From: Rhizobiaceae bacterium
GTDB taxonomy: Bacteria; Pseudomonadota; Alphaproteobacteria; Rhizobiales; Rhizobiaceae
NCBI GenBank assembly: GCA_017643495.1
Contig: JAEPNK010000001.1
Coordinates: 663,623 to 727,622 of the forward strand
Length of the DNA stretch: 64,000 bases
Reading direction: 5' to 3'
The position numbers and the translations under genes were made by a program. The notes beneath the pieces are model-generated. The model was not told the origin of the DNA. It saw nothing but the letters and a program-made list of their open reading frames with translations, and made no database searches. This document shows positions 59,519 to 64,000 of this stretch, piece after piece; position 1 is the first letter of the stretch; every line of letters begins with the position of its first letter.

Positions 59519-59809
59519 ATGTTCATCACGTTTCTCAAATTTTCCGACAACCGTGCGGCTGCCCCCCGGTACATGGCTGCTCACAATGAGTGGATTGCGA
59601 AAGGGTTTTCTGACGGCGTGTTTCTGTGTGTAGGTTCACTTGAGCCGGGTGCAGGCGGGGCTATTCTTGCCCACGGCGAAGACCGGGATAGTTATGAAGC
59701 CCGAATCATGTCTGACCCGTTCGTGTTGGAAGGGATAGTGATTGCCGAGACTTCGGAGATTGACCCCAAAAAAGCCATGCCTGAGCTTGGCTTTCTGGTG
59801 GCCGCATAG
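59519..59809 (+). CDS. YCII-related domain protein
   Basis: 96 residues, one dimeric alpha-beta barrel domain: 'FITFLKFSDNRAAAPRYM' at the N-terminus, His-Asn-Glu-Trp, 'VGSLEPGAGGAILAHG' and 'SDPFVLEGIVIAETSEI'. YCII proteins include dehydratase-like and redox-linked members, but most have no known reaction. It is probably the target controlled by the TetR protein next to it. Confidence 0.82.
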   Translation: MFITFLKFSDNRAAAPRYMAAHNEWIAKGFSDGVFLCVGSLEPGAGGAILAHGEDRDSYEARIMSDPFVLEGIVIAETSEIDPKKAMPELGFLVAA

Positions 59810-59879
59810 TGTTGTCGGCATCGGGCAGCCTTTTCCGCTGCTCCGCCGTTCGCAATGGTGTGGCATTGGCCGCCTGAAA

Positions 59880-61121
59880 TCAGACGTTACTGCCCCGGGC
59901 GCGGTCAACTTCCTCGGCAAGAAGTTCAGCTGTTGCTGCTGAGAGGGTCCAGCCAAGATGGCCGTGCCCCGTGTTGTAAAAGACGCCCCGGTGTTTTCCG
60001 CCGCCCACCCGTGGCAGCATGTTCGGCATCATCGGGCGAAGACCTGCCCAGGGTACCGAATACTCGGTGGAGACTTCCGGAAACAGTTTCTCGCACCATT
60101 TGATCAGCGGCTGTATCCGGTCATTGCGAATGTCGAGATTGTACCCGTTGAATTCAGCGGTACCGGCAAGCCTGAACTTCGTTTTTCCAAGGCGGCTGGT
60201 AACAATTTTCGCTTCATCGTCAAGAAGGCTGACCCAGGGTGCGGCCTGCTGGCTGGCCTCATCATCAAGGTTCACGGTGATTGAATACCCCTTGACCGGG
60301 TAGATATTAATGCGGTCACCCACTTGCGCGGCAAGCTCGCGGCTGCGTACACCGGCACAGATAACAACGCCATCAAACTGTCCTTCAAAAAAGTCATTGT
60401 CATCATCACGCCAGTTGAGAAGGATGCCGTTATCCTTCTTCTTCAGGTATTTGACGGTTGTTCCGTAATGAAATTTGGCTCCCCGCCGTTCGCAGGCCTT
60501 CGAGAGGCCGCGTGTATAGGCGTGAATGTCCCCGGTAAAGTCGCTGAGCGTATAATAGCCTGCATAAAAATCCCGTTTCAGGGCAGGCTCGATTTCACGA
60601 ATTTCCTGGGGCGTGACTTCACGTCTTTCAAGTCCTCCTTCAGATAGAAGGCGGTTCACCCTGCCAGCATGCTCAAACTCGCTTTTCTTGTCGTAGACAT
60701 GAAGTATGCCGCGTTCTTCACACTCAAAGCCGAAATTTTCCTTTTCCGCGTGCCGCATGAGGTGTTGGCGTGCAGTAATTGCCATGCGGACGGTCTCGAC
60801 CGTGTTCTTTCGGTAGCCCGGAATGTGCGCCATGAACTCGGCCATCCAGGAATATTTGTGCCAGCTCGGTTTCGGATTGACGAGCAGGGGTGCGCCCGGC
60901 TCGAACATCCATTTTATGCCCTTGATGACAGTTGCCCAGCGGTTCCACACCTCTGCATTGGAGGCGGAAAGCTGGCCGCCATTGGCAAAGGAGGTTTCCA
61001 TGGCTGCATAGCGGTTCTTGTCAAATACGGTGACTTCAAACCCCCGCTCAAGCAGAGAATAGGCAGTGGTAATGCCGGTAATGCCGGCCCCAACGATGGC
61101 GATGTTTTTCATTTCTGGCAT
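59880..61121 (-). CDS. DadA-type FAD-dependent D-amino acid dehydrogenase
   Basis: 413 residues. FAD-binding 'IAIVGAGITGITTAYSLLER' at the N-terminus, 'ERGILHVYDK', 'VICAGVRSRELAAQVG' and C-terminal 'VFYNTGHGHLGWTLS', all blocks of DadA (D-amino acid dehydrogenase small subunit). The start is taken at 61121; ATG 61112 is an alternative. It is preceded by a tandem glycine riboswitch, so its real substrate may be glycine or a related amino acid rather than D-alanine. Confidence 0.88.
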   Translation of the reverse strand: MPEMKNIAIVGAGITGITTAYSLLERGFEVTVFDKNRYAAMETSFANGGQLSASNAEVWNRWATVIKGIKWMFEPGAPLLVNPKPSWHKYSWMAEFMAHIPGYRKNTVETVRMAITARQHLMRHAEKENFGFECEERGILHVYDKKSEFEHAGRVNRLLSEGGLERREVTPQEIREIEPALKRDFYAGYYTLSDFTGDIHAYTRGLSKACERRGAKFHYGTTVKYLKKKDNGILLNWRDDDNDFFEGQFDGVVICAGVRSRELAAQVGDRINIYPVKGYSITVNLDDEASQQAAPWVSLLDDEAKIVTSRLGKTKFRLAGTAEFNGYNLDIRNDRIQPLIKWCEKLFPEVSTEYSVPWAGLRPMMPNMLPRVGGGKHRGVFYNTGHGHLGWTLSAATAELLAEEVDRARGSNV

Positions 61122-61154
61122 TTTGACAGTTCCATTCGGTTTGACAGTAGCACT

Positions 61155-61171
61155 GACGCCTCACTGGCGTC
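61155..61171 (-). promoter_or_regulatory. hairpin between glycine riboswitch and dadA-like start
   Basis: On the minus strand GACGCC pairs with GGCGTC around the five-base loop AGTGA. It lies just downstream of the second aptamer and about 35 bases before the ATG. No U-run follows, so it is a candidate part of the expression platform or just an insulator, not a clear terminator. Confidence 0.45.
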
Positions 61172-61177
61172 TCCCCA

Positions 61178-61352
61178 TCTGTCATGGAACCTGAGAGTTT
61201 GCGGCGAAGGGTTTCTCCGCCTTTCTCCTTCGGCGGGCATCCGGCTGTGCGGCTGCCTCTCTCCAGATATCTCCTGCCGTCCAGTCCTCTTTGCCTGAGA
61301 GTTTCCGGGGTGGTTGCTCCTTCGGCGCCGGAATAATCCGGTCTCTCCTGCA
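61178..61352 (-). ncRNA. Tandem glycine riboswitch upstream of dadA-like gene
   Basis: Read on the minus strand, two aptamers follow each other. The first (about 61352-61276) has AGGAGAGACC, then CGCCGAAGGAGCAACC and AAACTCTCAGGCAAAGAGGAC. The second (about 61270-61178) has GGAGAGAGGCAGCC, then CGCCGAAGGAGAAA and AAACTCTCAGGTTCCATGACAG is seen in two parts. The repeated 'CCGAAGGAG' and 'AAACTCTCAGG' are the conserved core of the glycine riboswitch. It would tie expression of the oxidoreductase to glycine. Confidence 0.93.
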
Positions 61353-61477
61353 CGGCTATGTATTCGAGACTTCGCTCCTATGAACGAAAATGATATGATC
61401 CGCAAGGTTTCTGTGTTGATTGTGTCTCCAGGGGCAATCCGGGGCAGGGCAAGTGCTGCCAGGCTGGTTGGTGCCTC

Positions 61478-61506
61478 TTGCAAATACTGTCCAAAGGGCG
61501 TATATG
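61478..61506 (+). promoter_or_regulatory. Predicted sigma-70-type promoter of rimP-nusA
   Basis: TTGCAA (61478-61483), 17-base spacer, TATATG (61501-61506). Transcription would start near 61513, about 90 bases before rimP. This is the best-looking promoter in the 481-base gap between the dadA-like gene and rimP; the rest of the gap is the riboswitch and about 120 bases in which I see nothing. Confidence 0.6.
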
Positions 61507-61519
61507 AACATCAAATCTC

Positions 61520-61572
61520 GGGCAATGTGCTAGAGTGGGAAACCGGAAGGTGCCCGCTCTTTTTTATTGCCC
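61520..61572 (+). promoter_or_regulatory. rimP leader with mutually exclusive hairpins
   Basis: GGGCAAT (61520-61526) can pair fully with ATTGCCC (61566-61572). Its first five bases, GGGCA, can instead pair with TGCCC (61551-61555), which is followed by GCTC and six T (61560-61565). The two pairings exclude each other and one resembles a weak intrinsic terminator, so an attenuation-type switch before rimP-nusA is possible. The stems are short. Confidence 0.35.
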
Positions 61573-61602
61573 CAATGTTACCATGAGGAAAGCACCCAGG
61601 GA

Positions 61603-62190
61603 TTGGCTAACGAACGCGCAATTGTTGAGCACGGACTTGAAGCCCGTATCGCGGATATCGTCGAGCCGGAGATCAATGATCTCGGCTACCGTTTGGTTCG
61701 GGTGAAAATGACTTCGCTGAACGGTTCGACATTGCAGATCATGGCAGAGCGTCCGGACGGCACCATGACGGTCGAGGGATGCGAAGAAATATCAAGGGCG
61801 ATTTCGCCGGTTCTGGATGTGGAAGATCCGGTCGAGCGTGCCTACCATCTGGAAGTTTCGTCACCCGGCATCGACAGGCCTTTGGTGCGGCTTTCCGATT
61901 TTGCTGACTGGGCCGGTCATGTGGCCAAGCTTGAAACGCGCCAGATGATCAATGGTCGCAAGCGTTACAAGGGCCTTATCATTGGCGTGAAAGGCAATGA
62001 TATCACCTTTCGCCGGGAAGATCCGAAACCGGAAGAAGATGATGAGTTCACGATCCCGGTTGGCGAGATCAAGGATGCAAAACTCGTCATGACCGATGAA
62101 CTGGTCGATGAGGCGCTGCGGCGCGACAAGGAATTGAGAAAAGCGAACGGGTTGTCTGATGAAGACGATCCCAAGCCAACGAAACATTAG
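61603..62190 (+). CDS. rimP: RimP ribosome maturation factor
   Basis: 195 residues from TTG 61603 (GAGGAA at 61585-61590); the frame is open to a TTG at 61567 but the family N-terminus begins about here. Blocks: 'VEHGLEARIADIVEPEI', 'LGYRLVRVKMTSLNG', 'GCEEISRAISPVLD' and 'EVSSPGIDRPLVRLSDF'. RimP assists 30S subunit assembly. The acidic C-terminal tail ('LSDEDDPKPTKH') is as in other alphaproteobacteria. Confidence 0.93.
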   Translation: MANERAIVEHGLEARIADIVEPEINDLGYRLVRVKMTSLNGSTLQIMAERPDGTMTVEGCEEISRAISPVLDVEDPVERAYHLEVSSPGIDRPLVRLSDFADWAGHVAKLETRQMINGRKRYKGLIIGVKGNDITFRREDPKPEEDDEFTIPVGEIKDAKLVMTDELVDEALRRDKELRKANGLSDEDDPKPTKH

Positions 62191-62240
62191 GTTTATGCAA
62201 TTTGCGGACGGGAGCGGACCGCACTTATCAGGAGATAACC

Positions 62241-63875
62241 ATGGCAGTCAGTGCTAACAGGCTGGAATTGTTGCAGATCGCTGATGCGGTTGCGCGCGAA
62301 AAGTCAATCGACCGCGAAATCGTGATTGATGCAATGGCAAATGCAATCGAAAAGGCGGCAAAATCCCGCTATGGCATGGAAACCAACATTCATGCGCAAA
62401 TCGATTCCAAAACCGGAGATATCAACCTCAAGCGATTGCTTGAAGTTGTTGAGCATGTTGACGACCACACCACCCAGATTTCACTTGAGTTGGCGCGGGA
62501 CAAGGAGCCGAGCATCGAGCTTGGCGACTATGTTTCCGATCCTTTGCCGCCGATGGATTTTGGCCGGATTGCCGCGCAATCAGCCAAGCAGGTCATCGTT
62601 CAGCAGGTTCGTGATGCCGAGCGTGAGCGCCAGTTCGAGGAATTCAAGGACCGGGTTGGTGAAATCATCAATGGTACGGTCAAGCGCGTTGAATACGGCA
62701 ATGTGATTGTTGATCTCGGCCGTGCTGAGGCGATCATTCGTCGTGACGAAACCATTCCGCGCGAGAACTTCCGTTATGGCGACCGCGTTCGCGCCTATCT
62801 GTACGATGTGCGTCGTGAGCAGCGCGGCCCGCAGATTTTCCTGTCGCGTACCCATCCGCAGTTCATGTCGAAACTCTTCACCATGGAAGTGCCGGAGATT
62901 TATGACAACATAATCGAGATCAAGTCGGTTGCCCGCGATCCCGGATCCCGCGCCAAGATTGCGGTCATTTCCAATGACTCTTCAATCGATCCGGTTGGTG
63001 CATGTGTCGGTATGCGTGGTTCACGTGTGCAAGCGGTTGTTGGTGAGCTTCAGGGAGAAAAGATCGACATCATTCCCTGGTCTCCTGAACCGGCGAGTTT
63101 CATTGTCAACGCTTTGCAGCCGGCCGAGGTAACCAAGGTTGTTCTAGACGAGGATGCTGAGCGTATCGAGGTTGTTGTGCCTGATGACCAGCTTTCCCTT
63201 GCCATTGGACGCCGTGGGCAGAATGTGCGCCTTGCATCCCAACTGACCGGTTGGGACATTGACATCATGACCGAGCAGGACGAAAGCGAGCGGCGCCAGT
63301 CCGAGTTCGAGGCAAACTCCAATGCGTTCATGGAAGCATTGAACGTTGACGAGATGGTTTCCCAGCTTCTTGCATCAGAAGGTTTCTCCACGGTTGAGGA
63401 GGTTGCCTATGTGGACATGCTGGAGATTGCTTCCATCGAAGGCTTTGACGACGAAACAGCCGAAGAGCTTCAGGCCCGTGCCCGTGAACATCTTGAGCGG
63501 CAGGAAGCTGCCCTGGATGAAGAGCGCAAGAAACTCGGCGTTGAAGACGCGCTGCTTGAAATCGAAGGTCTCACAATGCCGATGCTCGTCGCACTCGGCA
63601 AGGACGATATCAAGACGATGGAAGACTTTGCCGGTTGTGCCGCAGATGACCTGATCGGTTGGACCGAGCGCAAGGATGGCGAAACCACCCGGTTCCCCGG
63701 CGCGCTTGATGATTTCAAGGTCTCTCGTGCTGAAGCCGAGGCTATGGTCATGGCCGCCCGTCTCAAGGCTGGCTGGGTAACAGAAGAAGAACTTGCGGCA
63801 GCCAATGCGGAGCCGGAAGAGGTTGAAGAAGAAGAGCAGAGCGAGGAAGTTCGCCGTACGGGGCGTATTTTCTAG
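62241..63875 (+). CDS. nusA: NusA transcription termination/antitermination factor
   Basis: 544 residues from ATG 62241, with AGGAG at 62230-62234. N-terminal RNA polymerase-binding domain, S1 domain ('IINGTVKRVEYGNVIVDLG'), two KH domains ('GACVGMRGSRVQAVV' and 'LAIGRRGQNVRLASQL'), then helix-hairpin-helix type C-terminal repeats ('LLASEGFSTVEEVAYV') and an acidic end. The usual neighbour ylxR follows after 26 bases. Confidence 0.97.
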   Translation: MAVSANRLELLQIADAVAREKSIDREIVIDAMANAIEKAAKSRYGMETNIHAQIDSKTGDINLKRLLEVVEHVDDHTTQISLELARDKEPSIELGDYVSDPLPPMDFGRIAAQSAKQVIVQQVRDAERERQFEEFKDRVGEIINGTVKRVEYGNVIVDLGRAEAIIRRDETIPRENFRYGDRVRAYLYDVRREQRGPQIFLSRTHPQFMSKLFTMEVPEIYDNIIEIKSVARDPGSRAKIAVISNDSSIDPVGACVGMRGSRVQAVVGELQGEKIDIIPWSPEPASFIVNALQPAEVTKVVLDEDAERIEVVVPDDQLSLAIGRRGQNVRLASQLTGWDIDIMTEQDESERRQSEFEANSNAFMEALNVDEMVSQLLASEGFSTVEEVAYVDMLEIASIEGFDDETAEELQARAREHLERQEAALDEERKKLGVEDALLEIEGLTMPMLVALGKDDIKTMEDFAGCAADDLIGWTERKDGETTRFPGALDDFKVSRAEAEAMVMAARLKAGWVTEEELAAANAEPEEVEEEEQSEEVRRTGRIF

Positions 63876-63901
63876 CGTGGTTCGGAACGAAGGGAGATGC
63901 G

Positions 63902-64000
63902 GTGAAACGGGATATGAACCCTCGCACTTGCATCGTTACCCATACGGAGCAGTCCCCGGACCTGATGGTCCGGTTTGTTCTGGATCCGGAAAACCGCGTT
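63902..64000 (+). CDS. ylxR: YlxR (DUF448) RNA-binding protein, cut by the window edge
   Basis: The first 33 codons are present, from GTG 63902 with AGGGAG at 63891-63896. They read MKRDMNPRTCIVTHTEQSP in the first part and FVLDPENRV at the edge, matching the YlxR/DUF448 start 'RxCIVT...RFVLDPxxRV'. In the nusA-ylxR-infB operon of bacteria this small protein is a nucleoid-associated or RNA-binding regulator. The rest, and infB, lie outside. Confidence 0.88.
   Translation, partial: MKRDMNPRTCIVTHTEQSPDLMVRFVLDPENRV

Noticed and set aside
61314..61586. 90-codon open frame on the plus strand upstream of rimP
   Set aside because: It overlaps the glycine riboswitch on the other strand and the rimP promoter; no protein signature.

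Overview
The window reads as chromosomal DNA of an alphaproteobacterium, most likely of the order Hyphomicrobiales (Rhizobiales). The reasons are the gene order lppC, hemW, rdgB, rph, hrcA, grpE; the block phoH-ybeY-corC and the block lnt-XRE-metK-trmB-rimP-nusA-ylxR; a candidate Irr/ICE iron box; and a set of genes related to the rhizobial rkp-1 capsule region. Genus cannot be named from the sequence. Coding density is high. I saw no rRNA, tRNA, insertion sequence, integrase or CRISPR array.

Layout. 1-19.2 kb is core housekeeping: a lipoprotein activator of cell-wall synthesis (lppC), a minus-strand operon rph-VOC-rdgB-hemW, then hrcA, grpE, glnD, murJ, trpS, a universal stress protein, an NfuA-like iron-sulfur carrier, tsaB, rimI, plsC, miaB, phoH, ybeY and corC. 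19.2-53.4 kb is about 34 kb that separates corC from lnt, two genes that are normally adjacent in rhizobia. It holds (a) a capsule lipid/export set: a 2472-residue reducing polyketide synthase (RkpA-like), an alpha-oxoamine synthase (RkpG-like), pseB, an FAD amine-oxidase-like protein, an RkpH-like reductase, an outer-membrane polysaccharide export lipoprotein and two tandem KpsS-type proteins; (b) a glucosylglycerate operon with a GH13 phosphorylase, a phosphatase and a GpgS-type synthase; (c) an ATP-grasp / alpha-E / transglutaminase / Anbu proteasome-like operon with a second transglutaminase divergent from it; (d) tamA-tamB; (e) a bd-type quinol oxidase cydA-cydB with a 36-residue DUF2474-like gene attached. 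53.6-64 kb returns to the core block (lnt, XRE regulator, metK, trmB, then rimP, nusA, ylxR), itself interrupted at 58-61.1 kb by arfB, a small secreted EF-hand protein, a TetR regulator with a YCII-domain protein, and a DadA-like oxidoreductase behind a tandem glycine riboswitch.

How the parts may work together. The polyketide synthase has no thioesterase and is translationally coupled to an enzyme family that condenses acyl thioesters with amino acids; a reductase of the 3-ketosphinganine-reductase type lies nearby. This suggests synthesis of a sphingoid-like long-chain base, plausibly the lipid on which a K-antigen-type capsule is built; pseB suggests a pseudaminic-type sugar, and the OPX lipoprotein and KpsS-like proteins suggest assembly and export. 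Inner-membrane ABC transporter genes and the rest of the pseudaminate pathway are not in the window.

Regulatory sequences that can be read directly include a 38-bp perfect palindrome before tetR, a near-perfect 20-bp inverted repeat before metK, a 19-bp palindrome before hrcA, an ICE-like box before the nfuA-like gene, the tandem glycine riboswitch before the dadA-like gene, and a good promoter with competing hairpins before rimP-nusA.
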